64,000 bases of DNA from NCBI RefSeq assembly GCF_004920835.1, contig NZ_QFHO01000009.1:62001-126000 (forward strand). Direction: 5' to 3'. Origin of the DNA: Stenotrophomonas maltophilia. Lineage in GTDB: Bacteria > Pseudomonadota > Gammaproteobacteria > Xanthomonadales > Xanthomonadaceae. The first letter of the stretch is position 1, and each line of letters begins with the position of its first letter. Both the position numbers and the translations under genes were made by a program. Below, in pieces: positions 1 to 7,666 of the stretch. The notes beneath the pieces are model-generated. The model was not told where the DNA came from. It saw nothing but the letters and a program-made list of their open reading frames with translations, and made no database searches.

Positions 1-1329
1 AGAGGTTAGGTTGCCGATGTCAATCACAATGTAGAACGCTTGGGTCGTCCCTTCCGCACCTTTGTAAGCTTCAAGTTGCTTTGTGTAGCCAGCAACAAGC
101 TTTGAGTTTGTGGATCGCTTGAGTTCAGCGAGAACCTTAACATTGGCGCCGTTGGACATCTTGAAGTCTACCGGCCCACATCCTGCGTCTGACTCGGGGG
201 ATAGGTCGAGGTTGTTCGCCTCGCAGTAAGCAGCCGCGACTGCGTAAAATAGGCGCTGCATTGCCTTCTCTAAGCGGGCTGTTGTCAATTTTTCGTTCCA
301 CAGCTCTTTCCAGAGTCCCTTGTCCTCAATTAGCGACTTGAACTTGTCGATTATTTTCGTCACGGCATCCGTCGCTTCGGCCAGATTTAACGTCCGTCCA
401 GAGTATTGATGCAGTGACAATGGCTCTGTGGCTGCTATGCGCTTTCTTAGCTCTGCCGGATATATCTCGCCGCGATGGTCATTCTTCAGGTCGTAAGGGG
501 CATCCGCCGCAGCGCGAACCAAGTCCAGAAGCATTTCAAAAGAGGTTTTGCTTTTAAGGGCGATCTTAAGTGTCTCATCCTTGTCGCGTCTCGTTTTCGC
601 CCGCCAGATGTCGCCAATCTGAGCGCTCACTCTATTCTTAAGGTCTTCGGTTACCTGAGCAGCTTCGCTTATCGCGCTCCAGTCGGCAGCAATCGGAAGG
701 TCTCTAACGATGTCGCGCGGAACCAGGAGGATTGGCTCGCTGGGCTTAAGCGGGTTCCACGGGAGCTGGTGCTTCTTGCCGGCCAGCGTAAAAGCTTGAA
801 CTTGGATTTCGAGCTGCGTGCATGCCCTAAGTGTAAATGCAGCTAAGCAGTCGACCAGTATGTTGGTCGTCATATCGCTGATGCGGTCTGGGCCCACTCC
901 TGCTTCAAACAAGCAGAGAACCATGAAAAGGTTGGGATCCCGAACTCCAATGGAAATGGCTTGCTTGGCGTTGATAGCCAAGTTGTCTATAAGTTGCGAG
1001 CCAAACCCCGAGCCGGAAGTCCCGCTCGAGTAGCCAAGATGAGTGTAGGGGACTTCGTGAAATTTCAGTAGATTTCTGGCGGACCTATCTGCGAGGTCGC
1101 CGCCTTGCTTCGATTCTGCAAGCAGGGCACATATGTTCTCAAACCTCGAGGTGTACGCTTCGGTTGCGCACTGAGCAAACTCGTCGTCTGATGCATCATC
1201 CAGAAGGAGTGGGTCGATGAAGAGGTTGGTGTCACAATTGAGTGTCACATCAATCGCACCCACAGATTCCAGTTGCGTCTGGGTGACCTTCCACGCCATC
1301 GAAAGTGTTACTGGTTCATTAGAGGTCAT
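1..1329 (-). CDS. PD-(D/E)xK nuclease-like protein, C-terminus cut by window edge
   Basis: Reading the minus strand from ATG at 1329 gives 443 uninterrupted codons that run off the left edge, so the gene is partial. AAGGA lies just upstream of the ATG. I do not recognise the family. The visible C-terminal part has the layout of a PD-(D/E)xK nuclease core: GPVDF with D388, then LAELK with E402 and K404, then Q418 and Y422 in a QLEAY helix, followed by a hydrophobic strand (FYIVIDIG). The first 350 residues look like a mixed alpha/beta scaffold with a Gly/Ser-rich stretch (GYSSGTSGSG). An anti-phage or mobile-element nuclease is a reasonable inference from the fold and the island context. Substrate and partners are unknown, and a partner could lie left of the window. 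Confidence 0.8.
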   Translation of the reverse strand, partial: MTSNEPVTLSMAWKVTQTQLESVGAIDVTLNCDTNLFIDPLLLDDASDDEFAQCATEAYTSRFENICALLAESKQGGDLADRSARNLLKFHEVPYTHLGYSSGTSGSGFGSQLIDNLAINAKQAISIGVRDPNLFMVLCLFEAGVGPDRISDMTTNILVDCLAAFTLRACTQLEIQVQAFTLAGKKHQLPWNPLKPSEPILLVPRDIVRDLPIAADWSAISEAAQVTEDLKNRVSAQIGDIWRAKTRRDKDETLKIALKSKTSFEMLLDLVRAAADAPYDLKNDHRGEIYPAELRKRIAATEPLSLHQYSGRTLNLAEATDAVTKIIDKFKSLIEDKGLWKELWNEKLTTARLEKAMQRLFYAVAAAYCEANNLDLSPESDAGCGPVDFKMSNGANVKVLAELKRSTNSKLVAGYTKQLEAYKGAEGTTQAFYIVIDIGNLTS

Positions 1330-1778
1330 CGCGATTCCTTCAGATCCAAGCTTGTCCGTTTGAGAAGGGCAAGCGGTTCTTCCGTTAACAGAGCAAGTGC
1401 ACGAATATCTTGTTGCTGAGTTTGGACCTGCCGTCAGTGCTTCTCACTACTGAATCACTTGCTCCAATGACCAAGCACTCATTGCCATTGCGGAGTTGAG
1501 TAGTCCCATCGCCAGTGGGCTCACACCCATTTGGTTTTTCCCAATAGGTCGGAAGGTCTGGATTTTTTTGAGTACGATCCGTTGGCTTCGGCGGCCCGGC
1601 ACGGTTCACCCAAGATCATTCGCGTTATGGCATGAACTGTGACGGCGGTCAAGTTGCCGAGCCCCTTGTTCTGTTTTTGGGGATTTAGGTGCGCGGCACT
1701 GCGGACGATCCTCATCCAAACACCGCCTCGCATCCTGTCCTAAGTTGGCTCTATCGCCACTTACGGACAACCCGCCCG
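1330..1778. other. Intergenic region between nuclease-like gene and integrase
   Basis: No convincing gene. The best candidate is a weak minus-strand ORF at 1385-1609 (74 codons, GTG start) with no recognisable domain and no good ribosome binding site. The region probably holds the divergent promoters of the flanking genes. No complete tRNA is seen here. Confidence 0.4.
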
Positions 1779-2981
1779 ATGTCATCCGTCCTCACCAAGC
1801 GCATCGTTCTCACCGCTGAGCCCCGAGAGCGCCCCTATGAGCTCAGGGACGCTCAGGTTCGCGGCCTGATCCTGCGTGTGCAGCCTTCAGGGCATAAGGC
1901 TTGGATCGTGACCTGGGCGCACGGTAAGCGTCGTACCTTGGGGTCGGTCGAACATCTGACACTTGATCAGGCCCGTGACCAAGCCCGGCAGGCCGTTGCT
2001 GAGTACGTTCAGTCGGGATTGCCAGCGCTCGCAAAGACCAAGCCCACCAGTTGCACTCTCGAAGTGCTCCTTAACGACCACTTCGAACCCTGGGCGATAG
2101 CTGAGCTCAAAGGTGGTCGTCAGTACCCGGACCGCATCCGATCGGTGTTCCCGTGGCTGCTGCGTCGCCAGATCATCGAAATTGACGTTCCCACAATGGA
2201 GCGATGGTGGCGCGGTCGTGTCACTGGCCCTGACGCAGTCACCAAGGCTACCGCAGCGCGCGACTTTGCTTGCCTGCGGTCTGCCTTGTCTCGGGCCGTT
2301 GAGTGGAAGCTGATCGAGACGAACCCCTTGATGGGCATGCGTCAGCGATCAGCCGCGAGCCGCAAGGTCGTTCGGTTCCTGTCCCCGGATGAAGAAGCGA
2401 TGCTCCGGGCCGCGCTGGCAGCGCGCGATCTAGCTGGGGTTGAGGGGAGGGCGAACGCGAATGCGGCCCGACGTAAGTACCGGCAAGCGGTTCTGCCTGA
2501 CTTGCCGATGGACGGTTATGTCGATCACCTGACCCCGGTGGTCCTTACAGCCATCAATACCGGCATGCGGCGGGGTGAGCTGCTGTCGATGACATGGGCT
2601 GATATCAATTGGGAAGCCAAGATGCTGACCATTCGCGCAGAGAACGCGAAGTCCGGTAGGCAGCGTCACATTCCATTGAACACCGAAGCCATGGAAGTCC
2701 TGCAGCGTTGGGCCGGTCAAGCGGGTGAGCGACGTGCGGGCAAGGTGTTCGACGTGACCGATATCAAAAAAGGGTGGCGCAAGCTGATTGCAGATGCCCG
2801 CATTGAACAGTTCCGGTTCCATGACCTGCGGCACCACTTCGCATCGCGTCTGGTGCGGGCAGGGGTGGACCTAAACACTGTGCGCGAACTGCTAGGCCAT
2901 GCAGACATCACTATGACTCTTCGCTACGCACACTTAGCCCCTGACACTTTGGCGGCGGCTGTTGCCAAGTTGGCGGCGTGA
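1779..2981 (+). CDS. Tyrosine recombinase integrase, P4/DUF4102 type
   Basis: A 400-residue site-specific recombinase that would integrate and excise the island at a tRNA gene. The N-terminal part (about residues 5-90, with GLILRVQPSG and ARDQARQAV) matches the arm-binding DUF4102 domain of P4-type integrases. A SAM-like core-binding domain follows, then the catalytic domain. All catalytic residues are visible: R264 in TGMRRGE, K in the AKSGRQRHIPL strand, H348 and R351 in HDLRH, H374 in LLGHADI, and nucleophile Y383 in LRYAHL. I chose ATG 1779 because the frame is open 30 codons further upstream but that stretch does not resemble an integrase N-terminus. The gene points right, toward the Xre gene. 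It probably acts on the tRNA-Thr tail at 10878. Confidence 0.95.
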   Translation: MSSVLTKRIVLTAEPRERPYELRDAQVRGLILRVQPSGHKAWIVTWAHGKRRTLGSVEHLTLDQARDQARQAVAEYVQSGLPALAKTKPTSCTLEVLLNDHFEPWAIAELKGGRQYPDRIRSVFPWLLRRQIIEIDVPTMERWWRGRVTGPDAVTKATAARDFACLRSALSRAVEWKLIETNPLMGMRQRSAASRKVVRFLSPDEEAMLRAALAARDLAGVEGRANANAARRKYRQAVLPDLPMDGYVDHLTPVVLTAINTGMRRGELLSMTWADINWEAKMLTIRAENAKSGRQRHIPLNTEAMEVLQRWAGQAGERRAGKVFDVTDIKKGWRKLIADARIEQFRFHDLRHHFASRLVRAGVDLNTVRELLGHADITMTLRYAHLAPDTLAAAVAKLAA

Positions 2982-2986
2982 GAGCG

Positions 2987-3391
2987 CTATTCCCGCTGCT
3001 CGCCAGCCAAACGCTCGAGCTCTTCCCGCATCCTTTGGCGCTCCCCAGAGGGAAGCTTGGCGAAAGCCAAGATCGCTGCAGCCAGGTCATCGTCTTCAGC
3101 GAATAGATAGGCGACCGGTACATCCAATGCCTTGGCTAACTCCGCAGCCTTGGTCATGTCGGCTTGGTTTCGTTCGCGCTCGTACCTGTTGATCAGCACG
3201 GCACCCCGGTTCTTGTCCTGATCCCTATCCACCAGCGCCCCCAGCGCGCGCTGGGACAGCCCGCGCAGTGCTCGAGCTTCGGAGAGCCGCTTGGAAAACG
3301 TTGCAGTAATGACAGTGGGCGAGGGCACGCGGAGGTAACGGTCTGTGAACCTGCAGCAGCATGGGCCATATACCTGATCAGTAGAAGTCAT
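2987..3391 (-). CDS. Xre/Cro-CI family transcriptional repressor
   Basis: A helix-turn-helix DNA-binding protein, convergent with the integrase gene and likely the regulator of the island's integrase or excision functions. The HTH domain is clear: FSKRLSEARALRGLSQRALG, followed by INRYERERNQ and AAELAKALDVPVAYLF. The C-terminal tail is short, helical and charged, and lacks a LexA-type peptidase domain. The start is uncertain. ATG at 3391 lies 9 bases after a TATACT on the minus strand, which would suit a leaderless mRNA as seen for lambda cI, but the 20 residues it adds before the HTH are cysteine-rich and unusual. GTG at 3328 is the alternative. Neither has a clear Shine-Dalgarno sequence. 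Confidence 0.85.
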   Translation of the reverse strand: MTSTDQVYGPCCCRFTDRYLRVPSPTVITATFSKRLSEARALRGLSQRALGALVDRDQDKNRGAVLINRYERERNQADMTKAAELAKALDVPVAYLFAEDDDLAAAILAFAKLPSGERQRMREELERLAGEQRE

Positions 3392-3409
3392 TACCATATC
3401 AGTATATGG
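3366..3409. promoter_or_regulatory. Candidate repressor operator pair
   Basis: CCATATCAGTATATGG (3394-3409) is a perfect inverted repeat of six bases around a CAGT spacer. A related CCATATAC half-site lies at 3366. The palindrome overlaps a minus-strand TATACT and sits directly at the 5' end of the Xre gene, so autoregulation is the simplest reading. Confidence 0.55.
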
Positions 3410-3477
3410 CGTTGTGCGAGGTATGACTGGCCGCAAGGGGTGGCCGGGCCCGTCAGCGCTCAGTCGGGGACGTTGGG

Positions 3478-4011
3478 ATGAAGAACCGGATTACGCATTT
3501 TGCCGTCATGTCGTTGGTGCTGACTGCTGTTGTTCCCGGGGAGGTAGTGGCTCAACAACAGCGGTCATACGACCGTTTCAAGGATCGAACCTCGTACGAG
3601 GCCAAAGTGGAGCTATCGGAGCTGTCCAAGACCAGCAGGGGCATTTCTCTGAGCCTGCAGAGCGTGGTAGACGGAGACCGCGCTGTAACGAAGTCGGACT
3701 CTTTCACCGTTTCGGCCATCGTCACCTTCAACATGTCCTATGACGTTCGCTGTGCCGGTACGGGCTTTGACATGCTCGTGGACGGAAGGGCTGTTTCGCT
3801 TCCCAGCGACATGCCCGCTTTCAATCGATATGAGTACGCCATCCTTTCCTTCGGCAAGAAGATGACCTTGGCAGAAGCAGGGGCTTTCGCTGGTGCCAAA
3901 AGGATCGAGGTCCGGGTCTGCGATACCGAATACAGCCTAGATGACGAGCAGCGCGCTGCGCTGCGCGATCTGGTCAAAGACGCGCAGATGGGTAGTTCAA
4001 CCGGTGGCTGA
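3478..4011 (+). CDS. Secreted protein of unknown function
   Basis: A 177-residue protein I do not recognise. The first 25 residues form a Sec signal peptide (basic start, hydrophobic VMSLVLTAVV, probable cleavage after VVA), so the mature protein should be periplasmic or secreted. The rest looks mostly beta-stranded with two cysteines (VRCAG and VRVCD) that could form a disulfide, and a charged helical C-terminus (DDEQRAALRDLVKD). It is followed after 40 bases by a small membrane protein gene in the same direction, and the two probably share a transcript ending at 4450. Confidence 0.7.
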   Translation: MKNRITHFAVMSLVLTAVVPGEVVAQQQRSYDRFKDRTSYEAKVELSELSKTSRGISLSLQSVVDGDRAVTKSDSFTVSAIVTFNMSYDVRCAGTGFDMLVDGRAVSLPSDMPAFNRYEYAILSFGKKMTLAEAGAFAGAKRIEVRVCDTEYSLDDEQRAALRDLVKDAQMGSSTGG

Positions 4012-4051
4012 TGTCGGAAACCCCCGCACATCCCATCATGGAGGAGAGAAC

Positions 4052-4393
4052 ATGCAAACCAGCGATCCAGCAACTAACCTTTATCAATGCCCGGCTTGCC
4101 GTGCTGCCATCCCCTCGGGTAGATCATCCGCGAAGTGTCCTAAGTGCTATGCGGACCTGCCCAAGGCAATTGTTGAATCGAATCGTGCGAGCGCGAACGC
4201 CCGGGAAGAGCGTGGCTCGACAGCGGCGTGTGTGGCATTGGGGCTAGTCGCACTCGCCATTGGGCTCTACTTCCTGATCAACCCCTCAGCAAACGGTTAC
4301 GGCAATATTGCCAACATGCATGCGCTCGCAGTGGGGCAAGCACTGACCATTGCTGGGGCTGTGTTCCTGGGGCTTGGTATCCGCCCTCGTTGA
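4052..4393 (+). CDS. Small zinc-ribbon membrane protein
   Basis: A 113-residue protein with a double-psi of cysteines at the N-terminus (YQCPACRA and AKCPKCYAD), typical of a short zinc ribbon. Two membrane helices follow (VALGLVALAIGLYFLI and ALTIAGAVFLGLGI). ATG 4052 is preceded by GGAGGAG at the right distance. The open frame continues upstream into the previous gene, but the Shine-Dalgarno sequence supports this start. The function is unknown. The architecture suggests a membrane-anchored adaptor with the ribbon in the cytoplasm. It resembles the 8070-8408 gene in layout (ribbon plus two helices), but the order of domains is reversed. Confidence 0.7.
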   Translation: MQTSDPATNLYQCPACRAAIPSGRSSAKCPKCYADLPKAIVESNRASANAREERGSTAACVALGLVALAIGLYFLINPSANGYGNIANMHALAVGQALTIAGAVFLGLGIRPR

Positions 4394-4415
4394 GCGACTA
4401 AATACATCCCAACCG

Positions 4416-4450
4416 GGCCCGCTGATGGCAACGTCAGCGGGCCTTTCTAT
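4416..4450 (+). terminator. Rho-independent terminator
   Basis: Perfect 10-bp stem GGCCCGCTGA / TCAGCGGGCC with an 8-base loop, followed by TTTCT. It lies 23 bases after the zinc-ribbon membrane protein gene. Confidence 0.85.
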
Positions 4451-4798
4451 GTCAGTTGATGCACCATCTGGCTGCTGTCTCAGTCGCCGGGTTAGCAGCA
4501 TCGAGTAGGCGCTCTAGGATCGCGCTACCGATCAATGTGGGGCTGTCCGAGGACTGTCGATGCAGGGGTGTAGCTGCTTCACCAGGCGAGCCTTGTGCAG
4601 CGATTGGCGCATTGGCAGACATTGGGCTTTTAGTGCGGATGCGGATGAGTTGCGTCCAAAACACGAAGTCCTAGGTGGTTCGCAAAAGTCGCAGTGCATA
4701 AGCGGCGAAGTGGCGTCGTCGGCAGAATCACTCCATACATAGCATGACGCACCGTGCTGACTGTCGTGCGATCGCCTGCTACGTGTATGCCTGCGACA
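4451..4798. other. Intergenic region, no gene seen
   Basis: No reading frame here has a plausible start site and protein-like composition on either strand. The short plus-strand frame at 4456-4674 has no ribosome binding site and no hydrophobic or domain pattern. Confidence 0.4.
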
Positions 4799-5296
4799 TC
4801 AGGGAGCCCGCATGTACTTTGCCCTCTCCTCAATCCGCCTTTTCTCCCGTGCAGTGTTGAGCTTTTTGATCGTCTCGAACAATTGTTGCCACTCTAGCGG
4901 CGACAGATCGCATTTGGCCCTCTCGAAGCAATCCTCCCAGTCAGCAGCTGCCTGGGCAAGCAGGACTCGCCCCTCCTGCCTGATTTGAAGTCCACGAGAC
5001 CGGTCATCCAACGGCCTGTCCTCTAGAAGTTCTTCTCTGATCAATCGGGCGACGAGAGACGACATCGACGAAGGCGCAACTTTCATGAGCCGGGCCAAGC
5101 TGGCTCGGGTCAGTGGTCTTGCCTTGGAGGAATCGGCCCGAGCTATCGCATCTAGCACCATTAACGCGGGGGTGGAGAGCTTGATGGGCTTGTATAGCAA
5201 TAGCTCTGCATCCAACTCGCCGGTCAAGTCATTAGCAAGGATCAGGAGTTCCTTGAATTCAGCATGCGATAGGGGGGTGTAGGGTGCGGTTGCCAT
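4799..5296 (-). CDS. MarR-like winged-helix regulator
   Basis: A 165-residue DNA-binding protein. The middle section (about residues 60-115) is a winged helix: LTRASLARLMKVAPSSMSSL forms the helix-turn-helix with its recognition helix, and the wing is marked by LDDRSRG, the place of the conserved DxRSR/G of MarR proteins. The N- and C-terminal helices (DLTGELDAELLLY and QQLFETIKKLNTAREK) would form the dimer interface. No ligand can be deduced. It is divergent from the gene at 5412 across 115 bases, so self-regulation and control of that gene are likely but not shown. Confidence 0.75.
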   Translation of the reverse strand: MATAPYTPLSHAEFKELLILANDLTGELDAELLLYKPIKLSTPALMVLDAIARADSSKARPLTRASLARLMKVAPSSMSSLVARLIREELLEDRPLDDRSRGLQIRQEGRVLLAQAAADWEDCFERAKCDLSPLEWQQLFETIKKLNTAREKRRIEERAKYMRAP

Positions 5297-5411
5297 ACCG
5301 CATTTTAGGTTGGCGGACTATTCGACTTCAATGAGTCCCCCAAATTATTCGCCCTCAATATTGCTTTCGACGGAGGCCGCCGGCAACCGCGACAAAAGAA
5401 GGGAAAATTCA

Positions 5412-5864
5412 ATGAAGAAGAATAGCTGCATCGAGCGCTCGACCCGCCTGTTTGCTGCGCAGCGCGAAGGTAACGAGGCATCTCGCGTCGCCCAGTACAG
5501 CATTGCTGAGGAAATCATGGGCCCGGAATCGCTTTCTGCGGAAGATTGCTGCAAGGCGCGACGGGATTCTGCGTGTCGCGACATGACTGCTTTTGAGGCA
5601 ACGATGGAGTTCGCCAAGGTGATCCAGCTCAACACGGGTGCCGCTGATCGTCGCTACGACCTGCGTGTCTGCGACGAACCGATGTTTCGCGCTATCTGGA
5701 GGGCCCGTCAGCTGGTTGACATGACGGGCATCAACTACCGCGACTACGTTCGGCGTGCTGTGACCTACCTGCGCCACTGCGGCAAGAAGCGCATCACTCC
5801 CGCAATGCTTGTCTCTGCTGAAGTGCAGCTGCACGTGATGGAGCTCGACGCCGTCAGTCGCTGA
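5412..5864 (+). CDS. Unknown protein with a WRAR-type domain shared with the 6167 gene
   Basis: A 150-residue soluble protein I do not recognise. ATG 5412 follows AGAAGGGA and is preferred over the upstream open frame, which is low in protein character. Residues about 89-120 (EPMFRAIWRARQLVDMTGIN, then YRDYVRRAVTYL) align closely with residues about 132-163 of the protein encoded at 6167 (RSVITSLWRARQKADELGMP, then YDLFCEVVMERW). The two proteins therefore share a helical domain centred on an invariant WRARQ. The N-terminal half has no such match and contains several cysteines (EDCCKARRDSAC). The gene is divergent from the MarR-like regulator. Confidence 0.65.
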   Translation: MKKNSCIERSTRLFAAQREGNEASRVAQYSIAEEIMGPESLSAEDCCKARRDSACRDMTAFEATMEFAKVIQLNTGAADRRYDLRVCDEPMFRAIWRARQLVDMTGINYRDYVRRAVTYLRHCGKKRITPAMLVSAEVQLHVMELDAVSR

Positions 5865-5944
5865 GGTCCGAGCCGGTAGCGGCCCTTGCCGACCATGTTG
5901 GGTGCGGAGGGGACCCTCTGCGCCTAACGGCACTAAGGAGCGTG

Positions 5945-6037
5945 ATGGCTAGGGATGGCCTGGGACCAGGTGAAGTTCAGGCTGTCACGTTTGGCGATAG
6001 CGCCATCCAACCGCTTGGGGGTCGTTCCCTCATCTGA
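5945..6037 (+). CDS. Possible 30-residue small ORF
   Basis: ATG at 5945 is preceded by a strong Shine-Dalgarno sequence (TAAGGAG with a 4-base spacer) and opens a frame of 30 codons ending in TGA at 6035. The peptide is not hydrophobic and has no recognised motif. It lies 130 bases before the 6167 gene and could be a leader peptide, a genuine small protein or the remnant of a larger gene. Confidence 0.3.
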   Translation: MARDGLGPGEVQAVTFGDSAIQPLGGRSLI

Positions 6038-6106
6038 CTCGCGTCAATCCATTGCGCGCCCGCAGCGGAAGCGTTCGGGCGCGCCGTGCGCTAGTGAACA
6101 TAAGAA

Positions 6107-6139
6107 GACCGGCGATTTCATCGACCCGGTCGGTATAAC
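6107..6139 (+). promoter_or_regulatory. Inverted repeat and -10-like element before the 6167 gene
   Basis: GACCGG (6107) and CCGGTC (6126) form an inverted repeat around 13 bases, followed at once by TATAAC (6134), a plausible -10 about 30 bases upstream of the ATG. A repressor binding here would block the promoter. The -35 is not convincing. Confidence 0.35.
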
Positions 6140-6166
6140 ACTGTCTCTATCGAGGAGGGCAGGAGA

Positions 6167-7240
6167 ATGGCTAGGAACAAGAAGTCGGGCGCGACGGGCG
6201 GGAAGGTAAAGGTGAAACGGCCTAACCCGGCCCGAAAGAAGGCGTCTGCGAAGAGCGTGATGGAGGCGCAGAGCAGGGATGCCTCGTATCAACGCGCGCT
6301 GAAGTCGGCTGATCCCGTGAAGCGACAGGTGGGAGAGCTGGTCTTCCAGCGCACGTACATCGATAAAGGCTTGCTTGCCAAAGAGGCATTGTTGCTTCGC
6401 ACCCGTTGGATCGGGAACCGCTACATGTCCCCGGTGCAGGCCACGCAGGCGTTCACGGAGGCATACATCGCTGCGTACCGTGCTGCTTGGGCGCGTCACT
6501 TTGACTATTCCGAAGCGCCGCACAAGCAGCCCTGTATGCCAAGTCTCGCATTGAACGACAGGTCGGTTATTACCAGCTTGTGGCGGGCCCGTCAGAAGGC
6601 TGACGAACTGGGAATGCCGTACGATCTGTTCTGCGAGGTCGTCATGGAACGATGGATTGTGGGCCGGAAGGCGAAGCGCCCACCATTGCCAAACCAGCTG
6701 ACTTCCGGGAAGTTGTTCGGTGTATGGATGCGAGGACACCCCACCTGGGCTGAGACTAGTGAACGGTTGTTCTTGCCCGCTTGGGATCGGCGCTTCTTTA
6801 TGGAGCCGTCTGGAGAAGATCCCGTGCATGCTGCGGCAATGCGGGCATTGAGTGCCGATGTGCTGCACGCAAAGGACCGCCCCGCCCGATTGGCGCGGTA
6901 TCTTGGGGCTGGTGGACCGCTGACAGAGGCGCGTGCCAAGGCGATGTTTGAAGCAGACATGGTCCGGGATGCGCTAGCGATGGTCGCCGTGCCTGCTGAG
7001 GTCAACGAAGCGCCTGAAGGATACGTTCCGGCGTGCATCGGCAATCGTAACGACGTGCGGGATATGCCGTGTCACAACTGCCCATTCGCCGTGCAGTGCT
7101 CGAGCGTAAAGCGGAAGGTGACACGCGCGCTGAACGCGGCAGGCACCTCTGGCGATCCCCGTGCGGACAGGAGGCGTGAGCAGAACCGGAACAGCCAGCG
7201 CAAGCATCGCGAGGAGCAACGGCGAAAACTGGCTGCATAG
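6167..7240 (+). CDS. Unknown basic protein with WRAR-type domain and WhiB-like cysteine motif
   Basis: A 357-residue protein preceded by a strong ribosome binding site (GGAGGGCAGGAG). The first 45 residues are rich in Lys/Arg, as is the last 25 (RRREQNRN and KHREEQRRK), which suggests nucleic-acid binding. Residues about 132-163 repeat the WRARQ domain of the 5412 protein. Four cysteines near the C-terminus, C290, C302, C305 and C311 (CHNCPFAVQC), have the C-Xn-C-X2-C-X5-C spacing that binds an iron-sulfur cluster in actinobacterial WhiB proteins. This is a motif resemblance, not proof of homology, and a zinc site is also possible. The function is unknown. A DNA-binding island regulator is a reasonable guess. 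Confidence 0.7.
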   Translation: MARNKKSGATGGKVKVKRPNPARKKASAKSVMEAQSRDASYQRALKSADPVKRQVGELVFQRTYIDKGLLAKEALLLRTRWIGNRYMSPVQATQAFTEAYIAAYRAAWARHFDYSEAPHKQPCMPSLALNDRSVITSLWRARQKADELGMPYDLFCEVVMERWIVGRKAKRPPLPNQLTSGKLFGVWMRGHPTWAETSERLFLPAWDRRFFMEPSGEDPVHAAAMRALSADVLHAKDRPARLARYLGAGGPLTEARAKAMFEADMVRDALAMVAVPAEVNEAPEGYVPACIGNRNDVRDMPCHNCPFAVQCSSVKRKVTRALNAAGTSGDPRADRRREQNRNSQRKHREEQRRKLAA

Positions 7241-7256
7241 CGAGCGCCAATAAGGT

Positions 7257-7628
7257 CTTATGAGCGCAAACGAGCTTGCTTGTCAGCGGCCCCATAAGAG
7301 CTATAAATCAAGAGCAACTACCTTCTCTTTGAGAAGGTAGATATTTATTGGGATGCCAACGTTGATGTCCCGTGACTGGTCCCATCGGTACTCGGGCCTT
7401 CGGCCCTCGCACCTCGGGTCCAGATGCGCGCCCCTTCGGGGACGCGCAGAAAATTATAGCCGGGGTTGTGTGGAGAGCGCGCCTCGGAGTCATTGAGGAT
7501 GACCTGTAAGCCTCTGTGTTGAATCCCACCGGTGTTTGCGTAGGGGTGTCGCTGGCCGGTCCTGCAGCGCGCTCAGCGAGCTTCTGGTGAGCCCTGGCGA
7601 GCATCCTGCAGGCCGCTTATGAGCGCAA
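7257..7628. repeat. Pair of 13-bp direct repeats
   Basis: CTTATGAGCGCAA occurs at 7257-7269 and again at 7616-7628, same orientation, bracketing the hairpin-rich segment. The first copy also pairs with CATAAGA near 7291, giving a 7-bp stem (TCTTATG / CATAAGA). The length is short enough that chance cannot be excluded. Confidence 0.45.
7310..7450 (-). ncRNA. Possible structured RNA (strand uncertain)
   Basis: In a gene-free stretch of 830 bases, three hairpins lie in a row: a perfect 10-bp stem with a 3-base loop (7318-7340, CTACCTTCTC / GAGAAGGTAG), a 5-bp stem (7394-7406, GGGCC / GGCCC) and a long stem with one mismatch (7425-7448, TGCGCG / CGCGCA enclosing CCC / GGG). On the minus strand the two inner loops both read CGAAG, and a perfect TATAAT lies at 7458-7453, just before the outer hairpin. 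The perfect stem near 7318 would then be the 3' end. No good -35 or long T-run is seen, so transcription is a hypothesis. Confidence 0.35.
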
Positions 7629-7666
7629 CCTCCCGGCAATCACTGTGATGTATAGATTGCTCGCCC

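Noticed and set aside
475-1033. Plus-strand frames 475-846 and 818-1033
   Set aside because: They lie antisense to a continuous 443-codon minus-strand gene with nuclease motifs, and have no ribosome binding site or domain.
1385-1733. Minus-strand frames 1385-1609 and 1521-1733 before the integrase
   Set aside because: No clear ribosome binding site, domain or composition support; kept only as a remark on the intergenic region.
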